The translations under genes and the position numbers were made by a program. Below are positions 44,113 to 53,177 of a stretch of DNA of 64,000 bases, in pieces (position 1 is the stretch's first letter; the number at the start of each line of letters is the position of its first letter). The DNA is taken from the NCBI RefSeq assembly GCF_003075435.1, contig NZ_QCZJ01000022.1:1-64000 (forward strand). The letters are read 5' to 3'. This stretch comes from Terrimonas sp. GTDB lineage: Bacteria > Bacteroidota > Bacteroidia > Chitinophagales > Chitinophagaceae. The notes below the pieces were generated by a model. The model was not told the DNA's origin, made no database searches, and saw only the letters and a list, made by a program, of their open reading frames with translations.

Positions 44113-45423
44113 TTACTCTCTCCTGACCGCCTGCCTTGTATAAAACAATGCAATAAGTGCGGCGGCAAAAAATGCGATCAATACTAAAACTGAATTTCTT
44201 ATGCTGCCGGTAAACTCCTCCAAAAAGCCAAAGGAGAATAACCCGATAACCAGGGCTATTTTTTCTGTGACATCATAAAAGCTGAAGAAGGATGTAGTAT
44301 CTTTCGTTTCAGGTAAAAACTTGGAGTATGTACTGCGGCTCATGGATTGTATACCACCCATTATCAGCCCGACACATGAAGCCAGTATATAAAACTGCAT
44401 TTGTGTTTGCACATAATATGCCCAGATGCAAACAGCTATCCAGATGCAAACGGTAATAATCAGCACTTGTATATTGCCAATGCGCTTTGAAAGTCTGCTC
44501 ATGGCTATGGCACCTGCAATTGCAACCAACTGTATAAGAATAAGTGTAAATAACAGTTTGGGTTCATCTTCCGGGGCAGGAAAAATTTCTTTTTTACTGA
44601 ATCCTGCTGCAACAAGCATAATGGTTTGCACACCCATGCTATATAAAAAGAAGGAAAGTAAAAACCGCTTCAATACCGGCATCTGCTTTAACTGCCGGAA
44701 AACAATACCCAGCTCCTTAAAACCATTGGTAAGCACATTTTTTTTCTCCTGCCGCTCTTTTTTGCTTGGCAAGGGCAAAACACGCAGGGTTATTTGCGCA
44801 AACCCAATCCACCATAAGCCGGTAAGCAAAAAAGAAACACGAACCGGTAAGGTTTTATCTTCTGATACAAGTCCAAAAAATGCTGGTTTTACAATTATTA
44901 CGAAGCAGATAATCTGCAATAATACACTTCCGATATAACCAAGGGTATATCCCCTGGCACTTATCTTGTCCTGGTCTCCGGGTGCTGCAATATCAGGTAA
45001 ATAGGAGTTATAAAATACAAGACTGCCCCAATAACCTAATGCCGCTATAGCGTAAATAATAACGCCATACTCAATTTTGTCAGGATAAAAAAAGAATAAT
45101 GCAGCACATGAAACTGAGCCTACTATGGAAAAAGCGGTGAGATATACCTTTTTATTACGCCGGTAATCCGCTATGGATGACAGGATAGGTGATGAGATAG
45201 CAACAATTAAAAAAACGATGGACAGGGCATAATCCAGCAATGTTGTATTCACAAATTCCCGCCCGAAAAAATTTACTTTATGCTCGCCATTGCTATTACC
45301 TATCTGGGTAATACCAACATAATATGCCGGAAAAATGGTGGTGGTTATAACAAGATTGTAAACGCTGTTAGCCCAGTCGTACATGGCCCAGCCGTTTACC
45401 ACTTTTTTAGATGCTGTCTGCAT
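44113..45423 (-). CDS. MFS transporter, UMF1/Atg22-like
   Basis: 436 residues with 12 transmembrane helices. The UMF1 signature MYDWANSVYNLVITTTIFPAYY is at the N-terminus, with GGIQSMSRSTYSKFLPETKDTTSFFSFYDVTEK in the second half. Substrate unknown; distant relatives act in vacuolar amino-acid efflux. It follows uppP by 15 bp and is probably co-transcribed. Confidence 0.9.
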   Translation of the reverse strand: MQTASKKVVNGWAMYDWANSVYNLVITTTIFPAYYVGITQIGNSNGEHKVNFFGREFVNTTLLDYALSIVFLIVAISSPILSSIADYRRNKKVYLTAFSIVGSVSCAALFFFYPDKIEYGVIIYAIAALGYWGSLVFYNSYLPDIAAPGDQDKISARGYTLGYIGSVLLQIICFVIIVKPAFFGLVSEDKTLPVRVSFLLTGLWWIGFAQITLRVLPLPSKKERQEKKNVLTNGFKELGIVFRQLKQMPVLKRFLLSFFLYSMGVQTIMLVAAGFSKKEIFPAPEDEPKLLFTLILIQLVAIAGAIAMSRLSKRIGNIQVLIITVCIWIAVCIWAYYVQTQMQFYILASCVGLIMGGIQSMSRSTYSKFLPETKDTTSFFSFYDVTEKIALVIGLFSFGFLEEFTGSIRNSVLVLIAFFAAALIALFYTRQAVRRE

Positions 45424-45438
45424 GCAAAAGGATTGATA

Positions 45439-46260
45439 CTATTTCAGGTATCCCGCATAAACCAGGATAAGCAAAATTGCTCCCGCAATAATACGGTAAA
45501 TACCGAATAGTTTAAATCCGTGTTTTTGGAGGTAGCCGATAAAAAATTTTATGGCAAGTATGGCAACTATAAATGCTACCACATTACCAATAATGAAAGC
45601 CTGTGTATTGGCTGCATTACTGAATACGATATCAACCCCTTTTACTTCTCCCTGGGGGGTTGAATATTTTTTAAGAAACAGCTTATATGCCGTTGCCGCA
45701 AACATGGTAGGTACGGCAAGAAAGAAAGAAAATTCCGCGGCAAGCGTTCGGGTAAGTTTTTGCTGCATACCACCAATAATACTGGCAGCGCTGCGGCTCA
45801 CGCCCGGTATCATTGCTATGCATTGCCACAATCCTGTTATAAATGCGTTTTTATAGGTGATGTCTTTATCGTGTGCTATGGTTGGATTTTTAAAAAACCT
45901 GTCAACATACAGCAGCACTATACCTCCAAGTAATAGTGTAATGGCCACGGTGGTCGGGCTTTCCAGCAGTTCATCAATTTTATCCGATAATAATTTGCCC
46001 AATACCAGGGCCGGAATAACTGCAATGATCAGTTTTACATAAAACTGCCATTTGCTGAAATCAAAAAATTTTCTCCAATATAAAACCACCACAGATAATA
46101 TTGCTCCTAACTGAATAGCTATTTCAAAAATCTTGGTAAAATCGCTATCGGAAATGCCCATTAAAGAGCTGGCTATTATCATGTGCCCGGTTGATGAAAC
46201 GGGAAGAAATTCGGTAAGCCCTTCAATTATTGCGATTATGATTGCCTGTACTATACTCAT
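45439..46260 (-). CDS. uppP: Undecaprenyl-diphosphatase (UppP/BacA)
   Basis: 273 residues, multi-pass membrane protein. The two catalytic repeats are visible: EGLTEFLPVSSTGH (13-26) and PGVSRSAA (about 155-162). It dephosphorylates undecaprenyl diphosphate to recycle the lipid carrier for peptidoglycan and other glycans. It lies downstream of the DUF3098 gene, the common Bacteroidota order, although a terminator-like hairpin stands between them. Confidence 0.95.
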   Translation of the reverse strand: MSIVQAIIIAIIEGLTEFLPVSSTGHMIIASSLMGISDSDFTKIFEIAIQLGAILSVVVLYWRKFFDFSKWQFYVKLIIAVIPALVLGKLLSDKIDELLESPTTVAITLLLGGIVLLYVDRFFKNPTIAHDKDITYKNAFITGLWQCIAMIPGVSRSAASIIGGMQQKLTRTLAAEFSFFLAVPTMFAATAYKLFLKKYSTPQGEVKGVDIVFSNAANTQAFIIGNVVAFIVAILAIKFFIGYLQKHGFKLFGIYRIIAGAILLILVYAGYLK

Positions 46261-46290
46261 GCTCTATTCATTTTAAAGCAGGAAAGCCTT

Positions 46291-46325
46291 TTTAAAAAAA
46301 TGCGATGGGAGGCTCCATCGCATTT
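46291..46325 (-). terminator. Terminator-like hairpin between DUF3098 and uppP
   Basis: AAATGCGATGG (46298-46308) pairs perfectly with CCATCGCATTT (46315-46325) across a 6-nt loop. On the minus strand it is followed by a run of seven T (46300-46294). It lies in the 87-bp gap inside what is usually one operon, so it may reduce or attenuate uppP expression. Confidence 0.75.
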
Positions 46326-46347
46326 CAATAACTATTTTTCAGCGTTT

Positions 46348-46596
46348 TTATTTTTCAGAAGCCTTAGGTTTACGCATAATAGCGTACACTTCAATCATTA
46401 AGCCAATCATTAATAGTATTGGCGCCACAGTAATACGTGTTTTACTATATACCTGGTTATAATCAAAAACCTTCGGATCGTCACTTTTTCCCCCTGCCAT
46501 CAGCAATAAACCTATAGCCATTACCACACCGCCTATAGCCATCCACATATAATTCTGCTTATTGAATAAAGTGCCTGTGGCTTTCTTATCTGTCAT
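46348..46596 (-). CDS. DUF3098 small membrane protein
   Basis: 82 residues with two transmembrane helices (about 13-30 and 50-70) separated by KSDDPKVFDYNQVYSKTRI. Matches DUF3098, a small family almost confined to Bacteroidota and often placed with ftsX and uppP. A cell-division or envelope role is inferred only from that neighbourhood. Confidence 0.85.
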   Translation of the reverse strand: MTDKKATGTLFNKQNYMWMAIGGVVMAIGLLLMAGGKSDDPKVFDYNQVYSKTRITVAPILLMIGLMIEVYAIMRKPKASEK

Positions 46597-46801
46597 ATAT
46601 GCAAAATATTAAGGCTGCAAGATAAGCAAACAAAGGGTTTTTATCATACAAAATTTATATTTAACACCCCTGTTGCAGGCAGGGCTGATAGGGCGATATC
46701 TTGCAGTAACATTGTGCATAACCGGCGACACAAAAGCCCCGGGACCATTGTTTTTCACAACATGTTAGTAGTTTCATACTGCATTTTTGACTAATATCAT
46801 T

Positions 46802-46809
46802 TAGGTTTG
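46802..46809 (+). promoter_or_regulatory. Candidate -7 box of the arginase-like gene
   Basis: TAGGTTTG exactly matches TAnnTTTG, 15 nt upstream of the start. No well-spaced -33 TTTG was found, so confidence is limited. Confidence 0.35.
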
Positions 46810-46824
46810 TAAAAATTCATTTCT

Positions 46825-47958
46825 ATGAGTGACGTGCTGCACATCACTGATTTCCTTGACCCGGTTAACCGGCATTATTTATCCCACGATGAGGGTTATG
46901 CAGATGGACAGATCGGCAGCATTATTGAAGCGTACGAAGAAACGATACCCGATTTAAGCAATGCAGATATTGTTTTGGTAGGCTGCGGAGAGCAGCGGGG
47001 AGATGGCTCGGGCGTATACTCACTTGCGCCTGATGTAATACGCGGACAGTTTTACAATTTATATTACTGGCATAAAGAAGTAAAAATTGCAGATGTAGGC
47101 AATATAAAATGTGGCGCGTCTTTAACAGATACCTATGCGGCATTGCGCACGGTTATAACTGAATTATTGGGTATCGGCAAGAAGGTAGTCATTCTCGGTG
47201 GCAGTCACGACCTTACCCTTGCACAATACGATGCCTATAAATGGCTGAACCGGATTATAGAAACAACGGTGGTAGATGCAGTGATTGATTTGTATATGGA
47301 CAGTCCGCTGACGAGCAAAAACTTCCTGATGGAAATGCTTACCGGAGAACCTAATTTCATGCGCCACTATAATCACATTGCTTTTCAAAGCTATTTTGTA
47401 AACCCCAATATGCTTGAAACAATGGATAAGCTGCGTTTTGACTGCTACAGGCTTGGTGTGGTGAGAGAGCATATTGACGAAATGGAGCCTGTGCTTCGCA
47501 ACAGCGACCTGCTTAGCTTTGACATTAGTGCTATACAGCGTGCTGCCGCTCCTTCAAACTATCTTTCTCCTAACGGGTTAGACGGGGAAGATGCCTGCCA
47601 GTTAAGCCGTTTTGCAGGTATGAGCCCGGCTTTAAGCACTTTTGGCATTTATGGATATACTGTTGAGAACGACATTCAGCAGCTTACCGCAAAGCAGATC
47701 GCTCAAATGCTTTGGTATTTTGTAGATGGTATCTGGCAGGGCAAGCACGAAGCTATGCTGGCACAACGTGATAACTTTATTGAATACAATACCGCGTTCG
47801 CGGAAATAGATACCGTGTTTCTGCAAAGCAAAAAAACCGGCAGGTGGTGGATGCAGTTGCCGGACAAATCTTATATAGCCTGCTCTTACCAGGATTATAT
47901 ACAGGCCAGCAGCAATGGAATTCCCGAACGCTGGTTAAGAGCACAGGAAAGGAGTTAA
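46825..47958 (+). CDS. Arginase/formiminoglutamase-fold protein with altered metal site
   Basis: 377 residues of the ureohydrolase fold. GGSHD (125-129) is intact, keeping His128. But the two metal clusters are changed: the usual DAHxD reads DLYMD (155-159), losing its His, and SxDxDxxxP reads SFDISAIQ (231-238), where Asp233 is kept but the next Asp is Ser235. Two Mn ligands are therefore missing, so arginase or formiminoglutamase activity is doubtful. Many Bacteroidota copies are annotated as formimidoylglutamase. A non-catalytic or altered-specificity role is inferred. Confidence 0.8.
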   Translation: MSDVLHITDFLDPVNRHYLSHDEGYADGQIGSIIEAYEETIPDLSNADIVLVGCGEQRGDGSGVYSLAPDVIRGQFYNLYYWHKEVKIADVGNIKCGASLTDTYAALRTVITELLGIGKKVVILGGSHDLTLAQYDAYKWLNRIIETTVVDAVIDLYMDSPLTSKNFLMEMLTGEPNFMRHYNHIAFQSYFVNPNMLETMDKLRFDCYRLGVVREHIDEMEPVLRNSDLLSFDISAIQRAAAPSNYLSPNGLDGEDACQLSRFAGMSPALSTFGIYGYTVENDIQQLTAKQIAQMLWYFVDGIWQGKHEAMLAQRDNFIEYNTAFAEIDTVFLQSKKTGRWWMQLPDKSYIACSYQDYIQASSNGIPERWLRAQERS

Positions 47959-47999
47959 GCGTTATTTATTATTACCTTCGGCATTAATTGTGTTAATTG

Positions 48000-49346
48000 A
48001 TGCAAATACCTGTTAAAAATCTTACAACTATTTTTTCGCTGGTTGCCTTTGTGCAGCTTTTTGCCTCCTGCTCTGCTTCTAAAAATATTCAGCGTTTTGC
48101 AAGCACTAATCTTATTTCCGATTCTGTGCTGATGGATGCGCATATAGGCATCGCCGTTGTAGATGCGGAAACAAATAAACCTGTATATACTTATAACAGC
48201 AATAAATTTTTTATTCCTGCCAGCAACACAAAGATCATTACATTATATGCCGGCTTAAAATATCTTAAAGATAGTTTGCCGGGCATACGGTATGAAGAGC
48301 GTGCTGATTCCATTATACTTTCACCCACAGGCGACCCTGGTTTTCTTCACCCGGATTTTACGAAGCAACCCGTGTTTGATTTTTTGAAGAAACAAACCAA
48401 ACCCATTGCCATAACCACTACCAACTGGAAAACGGATGCTTATGGTGAAGGCTGGATGTGGGATGATTACAGCAGCGGCTATATGGCGGAACGAAGCCCT
48501 TTCCCTGTTTATGGCAATGTAATACGGTGGACACAGGTCAGGGATTCCGGAAGTATTTCGGCGCTTGCGCGGCAGGAAGCATTTATATATTCAGACCCTG
48601 ACATTAACTGGAAAGTAAACTTCAGCTCAGATACCGGCGCGCTAACGTTTTCGGCTCAACGATTTCAAACATCCAATACCTTTTTTATAACACAGGGTAA
48701 GGAGCCAAATGTAACACTTGAAGTTCCTTTTATAACGTATGGGTTAACCAGCGGATTGGAACTGCTGAAAGACAGTTTACTAAAAACAATAGATACAACC
48801 TCAACCCCGGTAAATGCCAAAGGCATTATTTATTCGCAGCCGGTTGATTCTCTTTTTAAATTGATGATGTACCGGAGCGATAATTTTTTTGCAGAGCAAA
48901 CATTAATGATGGTTTCCGGTGAACGATATGGCGTGATAAATGAAAAGAAGTTAATAGCAGATCTCTTACAAAACGATTTAAAGGAATTTCCACAGGCCCC
49001 TGTTTGGGTTGATGGCAGCGGATTAAGCCGCTATAATTTATTTACGCCTGAAGATTATATATGGCTGCTCAATAAATTAAAAAACGAATTCGGACTGGAG
49101 CGCCTCAAAAAAATATTACCTACCGGCGGCACCGGCACCTTGCTGAATTATTATAAAAACGACAGCACATTCATTTTCGCGAAAACAGGCACACTGTCAG
49201 GTGTTGTTGCTCTCAGCGGGTATTTGTATGGAAAAAGCGGAAAGCTGATGCTGTTTTCCGTACTGGTAAATAATCATACACAAGCCGCCTGGAAAATAAG
49301 AAGAAAGGTTGAGGTATTTTTGGAGAAGGTGAGAGCGGAAAATTGA
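48000..49346 (+). CDS. dacB: D-alanyl-D-alanine carboxypeptidase/endopeptidase (DacB/PBP4, S13)
   Basis: 448 residues from the ATG at 48000. A lipoprotein-type signal (FASC, Cys24) suggests an outer-membrane or inner-membrane anchored form. Active-site motifs: SNTK (Ser75-Lys78), SDN (in YRSDNFFAEQ) and KTGTLSG. It trims or cleaves peptidoglycan peptides in the periplasm. 41 bp after the arginase-fold gene. Confidence 0.93.
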   Translation: MQIPVKNLTTIFSLVAFVQLFASCSASKNIQRFASTNLISDSVLMDAHIGIAVVDAETNKPVYTYNSNKFFIPASNTKIITLYAGLKYLKDSLPGIRYEERADSIILSPTGDPGFLHPDFTKQPVFDFLKKQTKPIAITTTNWKTDAYGEGWMWDDYSSGYMAERSPFPVYGNVIRWTQVRDSGSISALARQEAFIYSDPDINWKVNFSSDTGALTFSAQRFQTSNTFFITQGKEPNVTLEVPFITYGLTSGLELLKDSLLKTIDTTSTPVNAKGIIYSQPVDSLFKLMMYRSDNFFAEQTLMMVSGERYGVINEKKLIADLLQNDLKEFPQAPVWVDGSGLSRYNLFTPEDYIWLLNKLKNEFGLERLKKILPTGGTGTLLNYYKNDSTFIFAKTGTLSGVVALSGYLYGKSGKLMLFSVLVNNHTQAAWKIRRKVEVFLEKVRAEN

Positions 49347-49399
49347 GTTAGGGCTGATCATGTTTCAGTATGTGATTTTTGCTTTTACAAAAAGCAGCG

Positions 49400-50365
49400 T
49401 TAGTTTATTATCTTATCTATTACTTCCTTTACCTTCCGCTCCCGGGCTTCATAACTCCCCGAGATCAATACATATTCAATCTTTCTCTTCTCCAGCTCTT
49501 TCCTGAAAATTTGCATCATTTCTTTCCTGTGGTGTCCCTGATCGCGGAGGGGGTCGGCAATCCAGGGTATGTCAATATCAAGCAGAAAATACAGGTCGTA
49601 GGTAGTTTGTTCTTCAAACTCATAAATCTCACGTGGTACTTTGCCAAGATAATGTTGCGAATAGATTTGCGTGGTAATAGCGTCAGTATCGCAGAATAAT
49701 AATTTATTGGCTGTTTTTAATTTCTCCTCAATGTATTGGTGTTGCAGGTTACCGATAGCTATAATTTCTTTCTCTCTAAAATTATTAGATATTAAAATAT
49801 CTCTTGCGGCTTCAGGCACAAATTCGGTATTGTAATGTGCTGCCATTTTTTTTGCCAGGGTTGATTTACCCGTACTTTCAGGCCCGTAAAAACAAATCTT
49901 CTTTACAAAATATGGTTGTATATGCGCGGGAATATATTGCCAGTTGGTTAAGGGTTTACTTCGTATAGCTGTTGCCGATATTGGAACGGATATTCTTTCC
50001 TTATCAAACATGATATGCTCTGCTGCAAGGTTCGCTGCAAACGCTTCTCCATAAAGTTCTGAGCTGATCAATGCGTCTATCCGTGGATAAACATCATTCA
50101 TTTTTTCCGCCCATACTGCCGTGCGTTCTGCTAACGGCAGTTGTTCATTATCAAAATCATCTTTAATCATACGGGGAAGTATGGCAGGATTACTGTTGAA
50201 TTGTTCCTTTATCCAGTTAAAGCGCAATTGCGGATCAATAGGATCAGTATCGGCAAAACTCATAGAAACAATCAACTCATCACATTGTGAAACAGCAAAT
50301 TCAATCAATGCGATATGACCTTTATGCAGGGGCATGAATTTCCCTATTACTAATCCTCTTTTCAT
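49400..50365 (-). CDS. nadR: NadR-type NMN adenylyltransferase / NR kinase
   Basis: 321 residues from the ATG at 50365. N-terminal NMNAT domain with GKFMPLHKGH (8-17) and ISATAIRSKP (129-138). C-terminal ribosylnicotinamide kinase-like P-loop domain with GPESTGKST (161-169). The N-terminal HTH repressor part of enterobacterial NadR is absent. It overlaps pnuC by 4 bp, so the pair converts imported NR to NMN to NAD. Confidence 0.94.
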   Translation of the reverse strand: MKRGLVIGKFMPLHKGHIALIEFAVSQCDELIVSMSFADTDPIDPQLRFNWIKEQFNSNPAILPRMIKDDFDNEQLPLAERTAVWAEKMNDVYPRIDALISSELYGEAFAANLAAEHIMFDKERISVPISATAIRSKPLTNWQYIPAHIQPYFVKKICFYGPESTGKSTLAKKMAAHYNTEFVPEAARDILISNNFREKEIIAIGNLQHQYIEEKLKTANKLLFCDTDAITTQIYSQHYLGKVPREIYEFEEQTTYDLYFLLDIDIPWIADPLRDQGHHRKEMMQIFRKELEKRKIEYVLISGSYEARERKVKEVIDKIIN

Positions 50366-51030
50366 GGGGTCTGCCTGGTGTAAGATTTGTATTCTCTTAT
50401 CCAGTGCCACAAACCAAAGGCTGCAATACCACAAAATACCAGGTACTCAAAACTGTAGAATTTTATGCCCTTTATATAGTACAGAAATGTAGCTACAATA
50501 TCCACTATAATCCATATCACCCAGCATTCTATTTTCTTTTGTATCATGTAAAAAGTGGTAATTATGCTCATTACCATGATAAATGAATCTACGTATGGAT
50601 AAGCGCTGGGCATGCTGAATACCAGGGGAAACCATTCATGCAGGCGGCTGGCAAAATTACCAAGCAGCAAGGTGCCGGCAATGGTAGTTGCAATGGTAAA
50701 TATTAACTGAGATCGTTTCATATAACTAACTTTCAGCTCATCTTTCCTGTCGGCTTCTTCCGGTTTGGGGTGGCTCCACCGCCACCAACCCATAATATTG
50801 GTAATAAAGAAGAAAGCCTGCAAAAACATATCCGGATACAATTGCACCTGGTAGTATAATATGAACGAGAGGATAACATTGATGATGCCTACAGGCCAGC
50901 TCCATATATGCGCTTTGGCAGAGAGCCAAACTGCTACCAGTCCGCTCAGTACACCAAAAAACTCTATATAACTCATGGAGTAACCCAGCAGGTTGAAAAA
51001 CTCGTTGTTTACGTTGAACAGTTCTTTCAA
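50362..51030 (-). CDS. pnuC: Nicotinamide riboside transporter PnuC
   Basis: 222 residues, about seven transmembrane helices. The family signature LQAFFFITNIMGWWRW with conserved Trp and Asn is clear. It takes up nicotinamide riboside by facilitated diffusion. Overlaps nadR by ATGA. No NAD riboswitch or operator is apparent in front of it, because it follows mqnD after 18 bp. Confidence 0.95.
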   Translation of the reverse strand: MKELFNVNNEFFNLLGYSMSYIEFFGVLSGLVAVWLSAKAHIWSWPVGIINVILSFILYYQVQLYPDMFLQAFFFITNIMGWWRWSHPKPEEADRKDELKVSYMKRSQLIFTIATTIAGTLLLGNFASRLHEWFPLVFSMPSAYPYVDSFIMVMSIITTFYMIQKKIECWVIWIIVDIVATFLYYIKGIKFYSFEYLVFCGIAAFGLWHWIREYKSYTRQTP

Positions 51031-51048
51031 AATAATTGCATTTACAGG

Positions 51049-51900
51049 TTAGTGTTGTATAAATACATTGTGATCAATGGAAGATACAGGATTATTATGT
51101 TCATAAATATGTAGAAATTCATTCACGGCTTCTTTGCCATCTTTGCCTATATCAACAGAGTAATTGTTTACATACAGATCAATATGCTGCCGCATTACGT
51201 TTTCTTCCATTTCCTGTGAATGACAGGTTACATATTCAGGCAGATATGGATAATTGCTGAAAGCATATTCAATGCTTTGCTGTATAAGCTGATCTATTTT
51301 AGTTAGAATAGCTGGCGATATATTTTTTTTGATGGCAATGCCGCCTAATGGTATAGGATAACCAGTCTTCTTTTCCCAAAAATCACCGAGATCTATTAGT
51401 TTGTATAAGCCTTTTTGTTGGTAGGTAAACCTGTTTTCATGTATAATAACTCCCAATGTTTTTTGATCAGTACTGTTCAACAGAAAGCCTTCAATCTCAT
51501 GAAAAATTTTAAAGATTTTATTTTTCGCACCGGGAAATGCCAGTGAAAAGAGCAGGTGAGCCGTAGTATGTTCTCCCGGGATCGCGATGGTATAATCATT
51601 GATGTTGAAACCTTCAGCATTAATATCAACCGGATTTGCAGAAATTAATAATGGTCCCACGCCTTTGCCCAATGCCCCGCCGCTGTGTAAAATTTTATAC
51701 TGCTGCACTATCAAAGGCAACACGCCGTAACTTATTTTGCTGATATCGAGTTTGCCATCTATTGCCCACTGGTTCAGGGTTTGTACATCTTCCAGCACCA
51801 CGTCAAATTCAAAGTCACCGGTATCAATTTTTTTATTTACCAGTGCGTCAAAAATAAAAGTATCATTGGGGCAGGGAGAAAATCCAAGTGTAAATTTCAT
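51049..51900 (-). CDS. mqnD: 1,4-dihydroxy-6-naphthoate synthase (futalosine pathway)
   Basis: 283 residues, periplasmic-binding-protein-like fold. LGFSPCPNDTFIFDALV (4-20) and PIPLGGIAIKKNI are characteristic of MqnD, which converts cyclic dehypoxanthine futalosine to 1,4-dihydroxy-6-naphthoate. Lies 70 bp after mqnB, consistent with menaquinone synthesis via futalosine. mqnA, mqnC and mqnE are not in this window. Confidence 0.92.
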   Translation of the reverse strand: MKFTLGFSPCPNDTFIFDALVNKKIDTGDFEFDVVLEDVQTLNQWAIDGKLDISKISYGVLPLIVQQYKILHSGGALGKGVGPLLISANPVDINAEGFNINDYTIAIPGEHTTAHLLFSLAFPGAKNKIFKIFHEIEGFLLNSTDQKTLGVIIHENRFTYQQKGLYKLIDLGDFWEKKTGYPIPLGGIAIKKNISPAILTKIDQLIQQSIEYAFSNYPYLPEYVTCHSQEMEENVMRQHIDLYVNNYSVDIGKDGKEAVNEFLHIYEHNNPVSSIDHNVFIQH

Positions 51901-51970
51901 TAGCGTGTTAAGTTAAAATGTTGCCACAAATGCACAAATGTATTATTGTATTCCCGGCGATATACTTATT

Positions 51971-52630
51971 TCAATGACATAATAAAGGTCTTATCGCTGC
52001 GATCAATTCCCTGTTCAGGTTCTCAATGGCTTCTTTTATAAGCCACCTCGATTTATCGCGCTCTCCCACAAAGTTGGAAACAGCCCTCATCTGAACGAAT
52101 GGAATATCTTCCTGCAAACATACATAATGAAACGCGGCGCCTTCCATAGATTCAACCAATGCATTATACTTTTCCATGAGATGGTGTATCCTTCCTGCGT
52201 TAGTTGTTATTTCGTTTACGCTAACTCCTCTTATCTTTCTTAGTTTTATATTATCCAGGATAGTAGTATGAGGGTTGGCAAGCAATTTATTGGAGAAAGG
52301 AAAACTATTGTTTGCAAGATGCATGTCAAAAATATCTCTAAACACGCCCTGTTCTTCTACGCCAATATCCCCAAAAATTTCTTCATGAACTATATATACT
52401 GATGCAGGAGCATAAAAGGGATGGAAGCTGCCACCGATGCCAGCCTGAATAGCCAGGTCTGGTTTGTTTTTTAATACATATTTTGAAAGCGTATAAGTGG
52501 TATTTACCAGGCCAACACCGGTTATTAAAGTATACACGCTGCAGTCCTTACGCTGGTATCTTTTTTCAGCGAGATATTGCCGGGTAATGGCAACTTCCTG
52601 TGGCGTAGCAGCTACGATCAGAATATTCAT
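51971..52630 (-). CDS. mqnB: Futalosine hydrolase (MqnB)
   Basis: 219 residues, MTAN/PNP fold. The signature VESMEGAAFHYVC near 160, the ITGVGLVNTTYTLSKY phosphate/ribose region, and the C-terminal RAVSNFVGERD match futalosine hydrolase. It releases hypoxanthine from futalosine. First gene in the leftward run. Confidence 0.9.
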   Translation of the reverse strand: MNILIVAATPQEVAITRQYLAEKRYQRKDCSVYTLITGVGLVNTTYTLSKYVLKNKPDLAIQAGIGGSFHPFYAPASVYIVHEEIFGDIGVEEQGVFRDIFDMHLANNSFPFSNKLLANPHTTILDNIKLRKIRGVSVNEITTNAGRIHHLMEKYNALVESMEGAAFHYVCLQEDIPFVQMRAVSNFVGERDKSRWLIKEAIENLNRELIAAIRPLLCH

Positions 52631-52740
52631 ATTACAAATTTCAGGATTTAGGTATACAAAAAGCCAACTTAGCCGGGGATTTCGCTTTTAAAACTCAAAA
52701 CAGTAACAAAACACAAACCCAAAGAGGTGATATTATACTT

Positions 52741-52748
52741 TACCTTTG
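52741..52748 (+). promoter_or_regulatory. Candidate -7 box of the first PTPS gene
   Basis: TACCTTTG exactly matches TAnnTTTG, 18 nt upstream of the start at 52766. A clear -33 TTTG at the right distance is not seen. Confidence 0.45.
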
Positions 52749-52765
52749 CGAAAATTTGAAGCAGC

Positions 52766-53176
52766 ATGGTATATCTTACCCGCATAGAACATTTTAACGC
52801 GGCGCATAAACTTTATAATGAAGCCTGGAGTGTTGAAAAAAATGAAGAAGTCTTCGGGAAATGTGCTAATGAAAACTGGCATGGACATAATTACGATTTA
52901 TATGTAACTGTAAAAGGGAATCCTGACCAGGATACGGGTTTTATTATGGATGTAAAAAAACTGAGCCTGCTTATCAATGAATTTGTGCTTGAAAAGCTGG
53001 ATCATTTAAACCTGAATGAGGATGTGGACTTCATGAAAGGACAGTTTTGCTCAACTGAAAATCTGGCTGTTGGTATATGGAATCAATTAGCAAACCGTTT
53101 GCCGGCAGGAGTACAGCTGCATTGCATTAAGTTGTATGAAACGCCACAGATATACGTGGAGTATTATGGGGAGTAA
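52766..53176 (+). CDS. 6-pyruvoyl-tetrahydropterin synthase/QueD family protein (copy 1)
   Basis: 136 residues. Zinc ligands His14, His39, His41 (WHGHNY); catalytic Cys33 in FGKCANE; Asp79-His80 in LDHLNLN; Glu125 in LYETP. The FGKCxNExHGHNY pattern resembles eukaryotic-type PTPS more than short QueD. The product could be 6-pyruvoyl-tetrahydropterin or 6-carboxy-tetrahydropterin. A second copy lies 1.6 kb downstream with folE. Confidence 0.9.
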   Translation: MVYLTRIEHFNAAHKLYNEAWSVEKNEEVFGKCANENWHGHNYDLYVTVKGNPDQDTGFIMDVKKLSLLINEFVLEKLDHLNLNEDVDFMKGQFCSTENLAVGIWNQLANRLPAGVQLHCIKLYETPQIYVEYYGE

Positions 53177-53177
53177 A

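Noticed and set aside
50340-52700. NAD riboswitch or NiaR-type operator upstream of pnuC
   Set aside because: Only 18 bp separates pnuC from mqnD; no such structure is visible.
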